Positions 1 through 12,059 of a DNA stretch of 64,000 bases are shown one piece after another (the first letter of the stretch is position 1; each line of letters starts with the position of its first letter). The notes under the pieces are model-generated. The model did no database searches. It was given only the letters and a program-made list of their open reading frames with translations, and was not told the DNA's origin. The stretch comes from Macropodus opercularis (taxonomy: Eukaryota; Chordata; Actinopteri; Anabantiformes; Osphronemidae). A program made the position numbers and the translations under genes. The stretch is from assembly GCA_030770545.1 (NCBI GenBank), contig CM061091.1, forward strand, positions 5,091,501 through 5,155,500. Reading direction: 5' to 3'.

Positions 1-174
1 ACAGATGTAAATTGTAGGTGAACTGCTGAGGAATCGAAGCGTGTCACTTCTGGTAGGATGAGTTCTGGGTTTATTGCTCCAGAAATTTAAAATAGAGGGG
101 GTGAGGATCTAAACCCACTTATTTAGACAGCTGGAGGACATTTTGTTTGCTCTGAAATGTCAGTCGTCTGTAAC

Positions 175-345
175 CATTAGCGAGGAAGCTCCAGGAAGTG
201 GCTTTTTGTATGCTTCACAATTAGTCGGGATGAAGGGCAGGCCGTGCCAAACCTTGTTCCGCCTCGGTCAGCACACGTAATTATTATTGTTTTGGAAATC
301 CATTACAGTCCAGATGAAGGAGCTGAAGAGTTTGTTTGAGAACGG
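175..345. promoter_or_regulatory. Conserved-looking noncoding block (candidate enhancer)
   Basis: A stretch mixing GC-rich words with a TAATTATTATTG homeodomain/SOX-like core near 278-290, and no sustained open frame on either strand. The texture resembles vertebrate conserved noncoding elements. Judged by eye only; the flanking bases 1-174 and 346-838 show nothing recognisable. Confidence 0.22.
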
Positions 346-838
346 CTCAGTTTTGCTAGTAATTTATGCAGCTGCTCAGACACATTGTCATTCACACTGA
401 AAGGTTTGGTTTTGTGGAGTTGTTCTTGATTTTACTGAGGATAACTGGCATATACTGTAATTTTGTTAAATGCCGTCATTGGAACATTTATGATTTGAAA
501 AACAGGCCCTGAACTCTAGCGTCAGATGTGAATTTTATCCATGCTGTGATTTTCAAAATGTACTTGGTATTTGGCATATTCCAAACATATTTCATACGTA
601 TTTCAAGTGTTCACACAAACAAGTATTGACAAAGCTCAAGAGACCCACACTGCAAGTATACTGTAAGTGTGTATGAAACTAATCATGTCAGGGTCTTTGT
701 TCATAAAGCATGTTTCTTAAATATCATTTGGCTTTTGAATGTTCGCTGAAAAAATCTGACTGCAGTGAAAAGCATTTAGGGCTCAGCTATGGTAGTTTTT
801 GCTAAAAGACTGAATCCAGAACGAAATTCTCTGTTCAA

Positions 839-1106
839 TTAGTGGAGTTGATTATACATTTGAAAGCCATTGATTATAGTGGATGTGCTGTCAGCATCCT
901 CATTATTCCCTTTGGAGGATAAGAGTGCTTTGTCAAGATGCACGATGAGTCGATGATGTGTACCTCTTAGCAGTATGACATCTTCATCCATCATTGAAAT
1001 TTTGGATCTCTCAATCTGCAGGTCCTTAATGCTCAATCATAGCTTCTTCAGCCGCTGACAGGCAGCCACTGTAACGTGCAAGTGGAGCCATAGATGAGCT
1101 CTCTAT
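839..1106 (-). pseudogene. Weak coding-like remnant with an in-frame stop
   Basis: On the minus strand a frame runs from about 1106 to 839 and is interrupted once by TGA at 1039-1037. The part after the stop (about 65 codons) is rich in charged and hydrophobic residues in a coiled-coil-like spacing (for example IKDLQIERSKISMMDED), unlike the low-complexity translation typical of AT-rich noncoding DNA. No family was recognised, no clear splice sites flank it, and a chance frame remains quite possible. If real it would be a decayed exon or a retrocopy fragment. Confidence 0.13.
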
Positions 1107-1215
1107 TAATGAAAAAATAACATATCACACAATACAAATGAGAGTGAAGAAGTGAGAGCACTTCAGAAATGCCCAGATAATTAGACTGTCCGGCAGCAGA
1201 TTGATGGATGCACTA
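1080..1215. promoter_or_regulatory. Conserved-looking noncoding block
   Basis: Short block containing an ATAATTAGAC homeodomain-type word near 1176-1185 followed by a GC-rich segment. No coding frame of note. The call rests on composition and motif texture only. Confidence 0.18.
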
Positions 1216-1242
1216 TAATTACCTTTGTGTTATTATTTCAGG

Positions 1243-1453
1243 GCCAGACAAAAAGAAAAAAGCTGGTTTCTCTGCTTTGAGCTGCACTGATTCATTAATC
1301 TCATTAATGTGTGGAATTAATATCATTTTATCAGACATTCCAGAGTTGCTGGTGGTGCGTGTGGCTGGAGTCATGATTCAGAACTGTCAGCAGGAGGGGA
1401 TGCATCAGTCCGCCCCAACACACTGTCAGCTCGTCTGCCTTCCAGTCTCGGGA
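1243..1453 (+). other. Candidate internal exon (acceptor plus strong donor), unidentified
   Basis: A TTATTATTTCAG acceptor-like site ends at about 1242, and a near-consensus donor (G|GTAAGTGT) lies at about 1456. One forward frame stays open through the whole interval and on to a stop at 1618, one of the longest frames in the window (136 codons). The translation (for example DIPELLVVRVAGVMIQNC) matches no family I recognise. This could be a coding exon, a noncoding-RNA exon, or coincidence; the first half has the composition of noncoding sequence. Confidence 0.18.
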
Positions 1454-1604
1454 TGGGTAAGTGTACACAACAAATATAGAGCTGTTTCCCTTTACTACTC
1501 ATTTGTTTATTGTCGGCGCTATGATGAAGTCTTATCTCTCTTTCTTATGTTTTTTTATGTTGGTTCTTCTAGACCAGAAAAAAATCCAATAATAAACAAA
1601 AATA

Positions 1605-1743
1605 TAGTAAAGTTTTAGGCAGGTGTGAAAAAATATTGTAAACAAAGAATGCTTTCAGAAATATAAATAATGATTGTTTATTTTTGTCAATTTACAAAAT
1701 GCAAAGTGAACAAAAAAAAAATTAAATCAAATCAATATTTGGT
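1605..1743 (-). mobile_element. Degraded Tc1/mariner transposon end (subterminal region)
   Basis: The segment carries, in order, a TTTTAGGCAGGTGTGAAAAAA-type word (from 1613), an AGAATGCTTTCAGAAAT word (about 1647), a TTTACAAAATGCAAAGTGAAC word (about 1691) and AAATCAAATCAATATTTGGT ending at 1743. From memory, this series matches the 3' subterminal part of a Tc1-like DNA transposon abundant in fish genomes, read here on the minus strand. The transposase body that should follow is missing: about 10 bases on, the sequence switches to another piece of the element in the opposite direction. Non-autonomous and old, judged by the substitutions and A-run expansion. Confidence 0.72.
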
Positions 1744-1754
1744 TACTACGTCAG

Positions 1755-1814
1755 TACTGGAAATGATGGCGTGGCCCCCACGGAGCCCTGGTCTCAACAT
1801 CATGCAGTGTGTCT
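1755..1814 (+). pseudogene. Tc1/mariner transposase remnant around the third catalytic acid
   Basis: Read forward, the piece encodes MAWPPRSPGLNIMQ (1765-1806), a decayed form of the WPPQSPDLNIIE motif that carries the last acidic residue of the DDE catalytic triad in Tc1-like transposases. The Asp of SPDLN is Gly here and the final Glu is Gln, so the active-site signature is lost. Only about 20 codons remain before AT-rich sequence. It lies directly beside the opposite-strand subterminal piece of what is probably the same family, implying internal deletion with inversion or a nested insertion. Confidence 0.75.
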
Positions 1815-3491
1815 ATATATAGTATACAGTATATATATAAAAGCATTGGAGAAAAATTGTCCATTGGAAACAATTTGAAAATTCCTGGTTCTACTTTATT
1901 TTTATGTCTGTCGATTGATGATGAGCCACTGCAGCAGTGTCCAGCGGCTTTTCAGAGGGATTTTGTTAATGTGAGAACAGAGAACAGAGATTGAAGATTA
2001 AAGCTGTAGATGCTCTAATTTTTATTATTTATTTCTCTATTTATATATATATTTTTTAAATTATATTAAAACGTAAAATCTTCAACCAGTCAGGCTTGCT
2101 CACCGGCCCTCTCTATTTTAACAGTACGTCACAATATCAGTCCTTTGTTTAGAGCTCCGAGACATCATATCCTATCACGTCGCAGGTGGTTTAGTTTGTC
2201 GATGGGAGGAAATGGGATCTTTACACCCAATTAGAGGTGAAGTGACTCAGAGTTTACATGTAGGATATCCCGTGACCCCAGAGTAATGACTTCCAGACTG
2301 CAGGTGGTCCTGCTCTGGTGTGGCAGTGATAGGACTCCATAAACAGACTTAATCACATTCCTCCAGCAGTCCCTCCCGCTCTCTCTCTCACATACACTTA
2401 CTCTCCCCCTCTTGACTTTTCCATAGACACAAATATTTCAAAATTTTACACCTTGAGTTTCTCTTTCCAGATTTCCAATATATACTCTACCTTATGTTGA
2501 AAGGCTTCCTTCAATAATGTCCCCACCTGTACTTAACCCCTTTTTCATCTGTCTGGCATATGTACAGCTCTGCACCTACACTTTTTCTTCTTACATCAGA
2601 TGAATTCTTCTTATCTCCGGCCTACACAACCTCACACACAAAGACATGTAGCAACGTTAGGCTACTTTGTCACATGTGTGCCATGTGGACTCACATAGCA
2701 GACTATTGGGGTGGTTGTGTGTGTGTGTTGTGGTAAACTTGACTCAGTCTTACATGCAGAAACCATGGTAGGCAGTGTGAGTCGTCACAAAAAACAGCTG
2801 TTCACACATCCTTTCTCTGTTTAATGGCACTTCGTGGTAGCCCGTAGGTCATCTGGGTTTGGAATACAACGGCCACTCCTCTCCAAGTACAAACGCGGTT
2901 TGCGTTTAATTGTTTTCATATTTTTTTTCCCTTCCCCCTATTCATTGAAGCTTTTTTGCAGACCTTAATAATGGAGCAGTTTTGGAAGGCTAAGTCATAG
3001 TCAAAGCTGAATGACCGGAGCTGATTCCAGCCGGCAGCATACTGCCCAGATGACATAATACAGTACTTATGAAAATGAACTAAAAGTCCAGGTGTTTTTA
3101 CTATTTAGAACAGGCTTCCTGGGTGCTCATGGTGCATCTTCACCATCCTTGGCCATGGAATATATATTTACCTACCATCCCATGTTTATTATCAAGAAAA
3201 GAAAAACACAAGTTAAAAAAAACTTAAAACATATGCCAATGTCACCATTTTGGTTTAATCAATACAAACATTAAGGGAATAGTGTTCTTGTCCAGATAGG
3301 CCCTTTTCATTTTTTAAATGTAAACAAATACACAGGAACAGTGTGACCAGAAGAAGAAAAAATACAATAATATAAAACAATGTACAGGGTGGAGGAGTTT
3401 AATTTGCTTTATAAATGTATTTTGACACTGTGTGTCCGTTTGCTCTGACCATACCAGCAGCTTTGACTAGACAAAATGACATATTTTACTC
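1815..3491. other. Noncoding stretch, little recognised
   Basis: AT-rich sequence without a convincing coding frame. It holds a TATATA-rich patch at 1812-1837, a (TG)n of about seven units near 2715-2729, and one copy of a 20-base word (3082-3101) that recurs at 17464-17483. Otherwise nothing recognised. Confidence 0.5.
3082..3101 (+). repeat. Dispersed 20-base word, copy 1
   Basis: Twenty bases beginning AAAAGTCC and ending TTTTTAC are identical to 17464-17483. The flanks differ on both sides. An exact 20-base match between two places is not expected by chance in 64 kb, so this may be a trace of a repeat family or a shared binding site. Confidence 0.55.
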
Positions 3492-4175
3492 TCATTTAGC
3501 TTTGTAACAAAACATTATGGAACCAGAAAGGTTAATCTCCACGAAGAGCTGTCCTCCGCGGTCCAGAGCTGAGCTGTCCTTTTCCCATGTTCCACTTTGT
3601 GTTGTTGTCATAGTGTAGCTGAGCTGTTGAGCCATGCTTGAAACTATCATTGGTCGGGAGCGGGGTGGACAGTAGGAACCTGTGAAACCTGCCATCCGGG
3701 CCCTAATAGGAGGTCATTAATCATGTGAGGCTGCTAGGCTGTGAACAGCCCTGTGTTTCTTTTTGCCGTTTGGCCATCATGTACAGGTCCCTTGTATAGT
3801 TCAGGACTCAAAGTAAGACTGGAAACAGTCTGGTCAAATCCAGAAACTTTAACTTTACCTAGTAGTTCACCTTTATTGTTGCAATAGTACTTATCTTGTA
3901 AACAAGGAATCTTACTAATAATCATGTCAGTTATGGCGTTCTAAGGAATTGCAAATTACAACTTGTTTTAAGTTTGTGGTTGAAGTTGCTAATACAGTAA
4001 ATGAGACAGACACCTTATTTCCCCAAAAGTAACCATTTGTCCATGCAGTCACTGTTCCTTTATATTTAGCGAGAAAAGGAAAAGCACCAACTTCAGGATC
4101 AGATTGTTGTGAATGCACGGCTACTTGCGGTGGACTTGGGTCAGCACCATGCACATACACCCCCATGCGCCGCAA
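3492..4175 (-). pseudogene. Three consecutive minus-strand frames, possible decayed coding sequence
   Basis: Minus-strand frames at 4175-3927, 3925-3734 and 3695-3492 follow one another almost without gaps, each shifted in frame from the one before. The translations have mixed, protein-like composition with spaced Trp, Cys and Gly (for example WTNGYFWGNKVSVSF and GTWEKDSSALDRGGQLF). This arrangement is what a single gene of about 220 codons broken by small indels would leave. No family was recognised, and a run of chance frames on one strand cannot be excluded. No poly-A tail or flanking repeat was seen that would mark a retrocopy. Confidence 0.17.
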
Positions 4176-6059
4176 ACTTCACCACTTTACCTAATCTGTC
4201 ATTTGACATTAAATTATTCCAACTCACCAATGGGAGTTTTAACTGACTGATATGAATTAGAAGTAGGAGTATATCTGAAAGCTGAAAATCATGACCCCCT
4301 TCCAGCAACTATTGATTTCAGCAGCAGAAAATCCATAGTGGCTGATTTGTGAACCATTAAGTTTTGAACCCAAAGCTCATAATGTTCATATTCACAGCTT
4401 TGCTCTGTGCTGATGAGGGTGAGGGTGGGATAAAGAGGCAGGGGGTTAGGGCGTTAGATGCTGAGGGCTTAGAGGCAGCCTGTAAGAAAATGAGGGAAAA
4501 GCGTTGGAGGGACTTAAGATCATTAAACAAATCAATTCAGCTCTATGTGGAAGATTGCCCGCACAAGCAATAAAACAACGAGGGCGGTGCACAAGGGGAA
4601 CAATTTGTTATTATTATATATATATTCAAAAGTCAGTTGTAATAAATCTTTTAAATTAATTGAACTATAGCACACGCAGAGGGGCTTATAATGTCTAAGC
4701 CAGTTCTTACCAGATAAATCTGAAAATCATGTTGGATCTCTAAATGCCTCCATACGTTGAATGTTAAATTGCTGAACTTCTTGTAAGTTACTCACTGTAA
4801 CTTTCTGACGCTGAGTCAAGTGTGATTGCAACACTGCCACATACTGGTTGGAGGTTTTAATGCAGTATGGTATAAACTAGGACGTGTCTTTCCATGTAAA
4901 CATCTAAAAATTGATACTGTGTTTTGGAGAATAGATGAAGTATGGCAATATATAATATTGCATTACAATTACACCCCTATTCTGTAACATGAAAATTATT
5001 GTTTTTTGACAAGCGAACAAACCTCCAACGCCATTTTGTATTCATCTGTTAGTGTTTGAAGTAGTGAAAGGGTTTAACTAAAATAAATCTTTAGCTTTGT
5101 GTTCTTTACATTCCACCACTGGAGCATCTGGAGATATTATCAGGTTGAATCAGTAGACCCGGTCACGCTGCATTAGCTGCATCGTGCACTTTTTGCTGAC
5201 TGTGTTCAAAGTGCAAAGTAACAGCTTTTGGTCCATCAAGCTCTTCGTTCCCCACTGTCGGCAACTTATTTTAATATTCCAAGTACTGTAGCTCTCATGC
5301 AAGCTGAATGTGCCCCTGTCAGACTGGGGGAAAATAGCAAAGACAGAATCCTGACGTGAAATGAAAAGATAATTAGCCTTTTTTAAAATACGGACCCATT
5401 ACGCCAGAGGTGTCAAAAAAGTCATGAGGAGACATAAATCAATGCCTGCATCACACGTTCTCAGGTACAGACGTTCCTCTCTCTCAGCCATAACGCTAAC
5501 ACCATGTAGATGTGTAAACTGTGACAGAGCTCTGGGGAAACACTAATATGTTTTTCATACATATTTTGATTTCATCTTGCTCTGAGCCTGAAGTGAAAAT
5601 TGCATCTGACTCACAAAAAGGCATTGAGATCTCCTGGTAATTGAGTCTTTTAGGGGGAGGGATTTCAAATCTGGCCAAGCAACAGTTGAGCCCTTTACTA
5701 CAAGGGTACCTTCATAAAGGTTCCTCTGTTCTGAAGCCAGTACATTGTTAACGGTTAAGTGCGCCTAGATGTAACGTCACATGGGTCGTTTATTGTTTAC
5801 ATGTGCAAACATCCCTCATTGGTTTGATTTTACAGTGACATTGTGATGTCATACTGATCTGTGGTGATTTCATAGAACATTTAGCTTCAGTTTTGCAAGG
5901 AGAACAGATTCAAAGAGTTCCGCACTCCGGTCCTAATGGGAAACATCCCTTTAGAAATGCTGAGATGCAGTCTGATCTGCAGGACATATTTTCCTGACCC
6001 CTTCTAAGATGTGTTGAGTGGCGTCCTAATCAAAAATCGATGTTCCCACTTGAGGAGAG
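4176..6059. other. Noncoding stretch, nothing recognised
   Basis: AT-rich intergenic or intronic sequence with short (AT)n patches near 4612-4625 and 4950-4960. No coding exon, RNA gene or transposon was recognised on either strand. Confidence 0.5.
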
Positions 6060-6460
6060 CCACGAGGCTTCTGTAGCGGGTTATGTAATCTGATAATATC
6101 AATCATAACTGTGTTAGAGGCAACCCATCTGACTTTCACAGGACTGGGGTCAGTGAGTAGGGGGGAGGCAGGGGAAGGGAGACTTGGCCTCCCATGCCAT
6201 CAATTACCACTTATTATGGGGAGGCTTACTCTGCCAGAGAGCTGTGTGGCCCCTCTTCCATAAATAATATTAACAGGACCAGTCTCATCAATCAATACCA
6301 GCACAGTTGTATTGCTGCAACCTAAATGGCAGCTTCCATGACTCTCCAGCCTCGATCAATGACAGTGGCTCCTCTAGAGTAAATCTAGCTCTTTTCGAGC
6401 CCTGGGGTCTTCAGCCTTCCTCATCCTGCCTTCGTATCCCCCAGTTGTGTGACTTTCTGT
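6060..6460. promoter_or_regulatory. Conserved-looking noncoding block (candidate enhancer)
   Basis: The block alternates AT-rich motif clusters (AATCTGATAATATCAATCAT near 6087-6106; CATCAATTACCACTTATTATG near 6199-6219; CATAAATAATATTAACAG near 6260-6277) with a purine-rich GGGGGG/GGGG/GGG segment at 6161-6181. It has no long frame. This dense mix of homeodomain/PBX-like words is typical of vertebrate developmental enhancers. Inferred from texture only. Confidence 0.33.
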
Positions 6461-6699
6461 GACTGTCTTCCTTTTGTTAAACATCTAACCATCGCTACTA
6501 TCTGAGGCTGCCGCTAACTGCTGTAGCAGGCCTTTTAAAACTATGAACACAGGCAGAAGAAGTGTCAGGAAAATGTTTGAAAGAGTGTTAATGTGTAATT
6601 AATGACTCTTAATGATTTTCACACAGAGTGAAATTTTACTGTGACTTACTATGTTTACACACTCTGTCTCAGGGTGTTGATCCAATGTCCACGTTAAAC

Positions 6700-6860
6700 C
6701 CAAAGTGCATGGCCTATAGTGGTTCAGGAGGCTGGATGATATTAGGAACATAATTAGGGAAAAATAATTAGCAAGTCGAGTGCAAAGATTAATTGCCGTA
6801 ATCTTCTTGTGACCTTAGCGCTTTACAAATCGCTCCCTGTGACCACCTCTACCATAAGTG
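6700..6860. promoter_or_regulatory. Conserved-looking noncoding block
   Basis: It contains two homeodomain-type cores in quick succession (CATAATTAGG near 6750 and AATAATTAGC near 6764), then AGATTAATTGCCGTAATC near 6787-6804. No coding frame. Candidate regulatory element by motif texture. Confidence 0.3.
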
Positions 6861-8959
6861 AATGATTCATGCAGGGAATGACTGCTTGATGCCCAGCAAC
6901 TAGTGAGAGAGGAAGTGGCTTTGGCAACCTTTGTCTTGTGACTGTTATTTGGGCATAACACAATAACAGGTCACCAGCTTTTCAATGAAAGCTGTGTCCC
7001 AGTACTGATAAAATGAACCAGCAGGCACAGGTAAAACATGCAAACTCCAGACAGTAAAGCACTGACTGACCGTGGACTCAAATCCACGTAATAAAAAATA
7101 AATGCAACTGTATTATGAATAAAAAAAATTAACATCTCCTTTTGATGTATTTTATCTACTACAGTATAATGAGAGTAGCAGATGTAAGAGAGATGAAATG
7201 TGGAGATGATAACATTATTATACAAAACCATTAACACTATGGGTGTAACGTTTCTAAAATCAGACTGAAACATCCATAGAGATAGCATTTCCCCTCGCTA
7301 TCATATCGTGTCGGGTAATTACAAGTTTCTATGACTTTCTGAGTCTGGGCTTACTGTATTTTTGTGGATTCACCAGAGAGTATCAACTCAGTCCAACTTC
7401 AAATACTGGCCCTATGCTCACCTATAGACTTTAAAGTTTGATCAAGACATCCCCAGACAAGAGTTCGTTGCTTCAGACAGTTTGTTAAACATGAGAGGGG
7501 TTTAGAGTCATTTGGAAGCCAAAGGATGCTTCAGTGGTCCTGGCTAAACCAGAGCTCAGACCCTCAGCATCTGAGAGAAGCACACAGATTCACCACCACA
7601 GAGACAATTATTCACTGATAATCGTGTGATCGCTCAGAACACTAAAGTTTCTTACTAATATGTGCCTTGGGGACCAACAACAAAAGTTTCTCACGTTCAG
7701 TCTCTACAGACCATTTAAAAACGTTGTTATTGTATAGTAATGAATAATTGTGACACTGATGTTTCAAAGCAGAGGTACAGTAGTTATGATTAAATGGTGG
7801 GAGGTGTGGCTTCTTGCCAGCTATAGAACAACACAAATCCATCCCTGGGTCTCAGAAAGATTCACTTCATGTTAGCCAACAAACAAGACAAAGCTTTAGG
7901 CGCTGACATTTGGACACACCTACAATAAACCGTAGCTACTGTAGATCAAATTAGATCAGATTAGTTGTAGATATTTGGTTTGATGGTAAATGAAACTGAA
8001 CTTTGTTTAGAAATTATCTTGTAATTTTCCTAAGATTATGTATTTCAAACTGTCTGCTAAAAGTACATATGCTCTGTTTTCAAGAGGTTTCAATTTGATC
8101 ATTTTCAGAAGAGGAAAGTCCAAACCACTCCCTTGATGAGTATGTACAGTTTGACATAAGCACAGTATTTACCTCCAGTAACCGTCACAGTTGGCTGCCA
8201 CCTGTCAAGTTAAGATTTATGAGCGGGTGTATAAAACGGACATAATTTCATGGCAAAGATGGGCAGTGTTATTGCCATTTGATTATTGAACCTTTTGGGG
8301 CAACTGAAAAAGTCTTTACTGTGGATACGCATTCAAGTTAAAGCCAATTATTTATGTATAACCCAGAATGATGTTTTGAAATCTGCCTCTACTTTTAAAC
8401 ATTGTAAACAATGGCTATCAATCATAACCCCTGACAGCTGTAATTGCTACCAGAGATGGAGAACTAGTTCGCTGCCATTCAGTCTCCGTTTCTGTGCCCG
8501 TTTGATTTACCATAAATGTCATTTTTAAGTCAGTGGGGATAGAAAGTGCTTTTTCTGATAAAATATTGATTGTCTCTGTCTCTGTCTTTGTGACTTAACT
8601 ATGCATTAGATTAAATGAGGGGCCCATAAGGCTATGCCATGTACAGTTTTAAAAATGATTATTGGACATTTCTCCAGTAAATTGTCATATTTTAAGCAAT
8701 TATTTTATCCCTACTTCATATGGAAAGAATGTCTAAATGCCGAAGAGTTAGTCTGTATAACCTCCTGCATGTGTGTTTGTCTTTTTTATTGTGGTACAGT
8801 TTATTTCATTTTATATACTGAGGCTCATATATGAAATACAGGATGTTGACAGGCAAGTGGTAGAAGCGTGGAAGCAACCAGGGACGGTGCTTAACAACTC
8901 CTTTCACATTAATGAATGGAGAGGCATAGATTTTATGGAGCTAGGTTGTATTGACCTGT
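6861..8959. other. Noncoding stretch, nothing firm
   Basis: Open frames here (for example 6971-7288 minus and 8286-8528 plus) have low-complexity, AT-driven translations and no splice context. No repeat family or RNA gene was recognised. Confidence 0.5.
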
Positions 8960-9420
8960 GGCTGACATCCACTTTTTAGTTTCATAACATAATCAGCACT
9001 TGACACATGATTATAATAACCCGATGCAATTTACTGCATTCTCTGCAAACACATTGATTTTTTTGAACAGCTCTCTGAACCAATTACATTAATATTGTCG
9101 CATAATTAGTTTACACATTACTAAATTACTGACAGATTAAAAATGAAATAGCACAGTTCATACCCTGCCCACATAACTGCCAGAGAGGAAATTAATATGG
9201 ATTCAAAAGGTCCTCAGAGACGTGGGCAGTAAAGAGGGGAAGAAAAGCAACAATCTATAAGGCATGCTTGCATACGGATATCCTCTCCGCAGGCTGGTGC
9301 TGGTTTTAGCTTGGGTGTAATGAATATAATCTTTAATTAGATTTGGATGAAAATATCAATAGGCAGGGCTCCTGTGTGACGGCCTGCACAGCTCTGCCCG
9401 GTACCTGTGTTAAACTACTC
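8960..9420. promoter_or_regulatory. Strong conserved-looking noncoding block (candidate enhancer)
   Basis: About 450 bp with TAATTA cores at 9103-9108 and 9334-9339, an ATTACATTAATATTGTCG segment (9083-9100), a GGCATGCTTGCATACGGATATCC segment (9261-9283) and AAATATCAATAGG (9351-9363). No frame is open for long. Spaced homeodomain, POU-like and SOX-like words over several hundred bases suggest a deeply conserved enhancer. Not aligned. Confidence 0.4.
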
Positions 9421-11159
9421 AGTCTACCAGTTATGTCGCTTGATCATTTTCACAACAGGCTTTAAACTACTTCACCTCTGATACCTTTAAAATGACCTAT
9501 GAGCATATTTGGAATAAGTTTACTGCAATAGTATTTGATCTACTACTGCTAAACCACTACTGCGTATATAAATGATGTAAAGCTGCCTGCTTCAGTCAGA
9601 GGATGGTTGGCTGGCAGATGAGCTGCTTGATGGCACACGAGCTCTTCAGCAGAAATGTATTGCAGTGACCTTTGGTGTCCACATTGATCCAGTGTACTGA
9701 GTGGTCATTTCCTCTAGAAACAAACATATATAATTGGTATTGGGTTCCAATGGTGCTCCTTCAATGTCTTGGAGATGCTTTGCAGCAATATAAATCAGTT
9801 CACACTTATAGACACAATATGGGTGCATTAGTGCTGACTGGTCATTTGAGGATGGCCGAGAAGTAAGAATTCAATAGACCTTGATCAGGCACAACCAATC
9901 TATCTTCATCAATCCACATATTCAAATTGTACACTAGAGCTTAATGTTGTTGTTTTTTTTTTCCAAATCTGTCCTCAGGCCGTGTTGGTTTTCATCGTTT
10001 TTGCTCTTGATTCTCTTTGAGCATCTTGAGCTGCGGCGTAGGGATGTGCTTTGGCCTTCCTGAGGAGGACCACGGTAGAAATGTTTTCATCATTCTGGAA
10101 GTCTTACGCTGAGCTACTTATCGCATTAGTGTTACACACGTGTCCATTTACTGAAGGTATCAGAATATGCTTCAGGAAGTTTGCAAACTCCATTGGTAAG
10201 GAAGATGTAGTTTTAAAGACTAAAGCTTAGTCTGTGGATGAGACCTGCTTAAAGTAAAGCCAGAGTGATCATACTTTTATCAGAGAACAAATCGTTCACA
10301 GCTTACTATGGACTTTTTTATTCCCTGCACACCCTTTAACCTGCTGCCTCTGATGCAGGGGTTTCATGATGTAATGCAAGTCTCTATCTTTTACATATTG
10401 TCACTTATTTCTTTCTCCTTCGTATACTGTGTTAAAATGAGGATTAACGTTATAGTACACTGTTTAGACGTTGCTCACGCATAGTTCTGTTTTATTGAGG
10501 CACCTTTATTCAATTTAAGCTTAATTGTATGCTTCTGTTATGAGTAGGAAGTTAAGTGAAGTAATTGCTTCAAAGTAATGGAAAATGTGAAGTTTTCATT
10601 TTTAACTATGGACCCTGTGTCCAGGGAAACGGCTGTTTTATTGGTCAGCGAGCCGGGCGCTAGTAGTTACCTGTCCACTGTGGAGTCCTGCTGTTTACTC
10701 AGCTGTAGGGCCTCTGTCTTCAGTGTAAGGGCAAAAGGAACAGGTCACTAAATATTTCATTTCCCAAGTAAAACATGCTTCCCCTCATGAGCTGAAAAAA
10801 AGGAACGGATCACAGTGATGAATGTGCAATCAGGCTGATTAACTTGTTATTAGCTGTCCAAGGGATCCACTGAAGGAAATGAGGGCAAGAATGAGAAACA
10901 TTGTTTAAGTCTCATGGTCAGTATTCCCTACTTTGTCATTCTGCTCAGAGTTCTGAATGTGATGTGAGGAAGAGGCCTTTGTGAACTTTTACCTCTGACA
11001 TAAAGAAACTTCATCTGTTCACATCTTACTTGTTGAGTCATCAAGATGCCTTTATCCAAATAAATTAATATTTTTAATAGACCATTAATATACCACCTAA
11101 GTGACCCAGGTGAGTACTGAGCCCGTTACACTAACACTGCGCTCTTGTTTTTGCCATAT
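9421..11159. other. Noncoding stretch with minor simple sequence
   Basis: Contains a T-run at 9952-9962. A donor-like G|GTAAGG lies near 10196 but no open frame leads into it from a plausible acceptor. No gene recognised. Confidence 0.48.
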
Positions 11160-11420
11160 TTCCTTTTCTTTCCGTTTTTGACTCTTGTTTTGCCAGCAGA
11201 TGGTGCTGCAATCTCTTCGCCCTGTATCTGCAATGGAGCGAGGACACCATATGCTCTCTCGGTCCAACGCAGACATGGACTGCACACTCTTAAAGAAAAA
11301 AAAGAAGTCAGAGTTAGTTCCTGAGTTGAGGCAAATGTTTGTTGAAATAAGTGGAGATTTCCTGGTTTTCTTTTTGCAGGGAAAAAAAGAAAAAAGGAGC
11401 AAAGTTGCTTTAAAGGATGA
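11160..11420. other. Conserved-looking segment with an open frame, nature unclear
   Basis: After a pyrimidine-rich tract and TTTTGCCAG (acceptor-like, ending about 11195), a plus-strand frame beginning ATGGTGCTGCAATC (11200) stays open to 11592. The opposite strand is also open from 11402 to 11097. The first 90 bases are CpG-containing and look constrained, but the translation matches no known family and the downstream part is A-rich low-complexity sequence. It could be a noncoding element or an untranslated or coding exon. Confidence 0.18.
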
Positions 11421-12059
11421 ACTTGCGGTGTTTTGTAATTACCCTTTCTTGTGCTCTTACTTTTTTCCTCATGTTGAGTGGGAACAGACAGTGTTTTCCG
11501 TCCTAGCTGCCTCTTACTTCTGCAGAGTGGGTGCCAGTGGGCTCAGAGTTGGGCTTGTACCATTGTGGAACATGGTGGGTAGGATTGGCTGAGCCAAATA
11601 TCACAGCTAGCTGGATGGTAGGAGGCATTATGAACGTAAGTAAGAGCAGCACTAACATCTTTCTTTACGAGAGAGCAGAAGGAGCGAGGACTGCATGCTG
11701 GATTTCTTGTAACCTTGTTAATAATTAAGCTTGTGAGCATCTGCCAGGGCCTTGTGATAGCTAAGTGAACAAGGCTGTGTACTTGTCTTACATGTAGGTA
11801 AATATATTTAACAACTAGTTTAATATTCTTTTTCTATTTCATCAACGCCATACTCATCATACTCAACACCTGGGTTTTGTCCTACGGATAGTTTTTGCTT
11901 TTCACACCATTAGGGGAGTTGTAGACTGACCAGGAGCAGAGAGGTGTGTGAGGGGGGGGTGTATAGCGTGTAACCTATTGAAAGGAGGAATGTGAGAGAG
12001 CATTATTGCCCACACTCCATGTGAATTGAAAAGGGGTTAAAGAAATGACAGCGTACAGT
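11421..12059. other. Noncoding stretch, nothing recognised
   Basis: No coding exon or repeat family recognised. A short G-run (about 11952-11959) is the only simple sequence. Confidence 0.5.
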
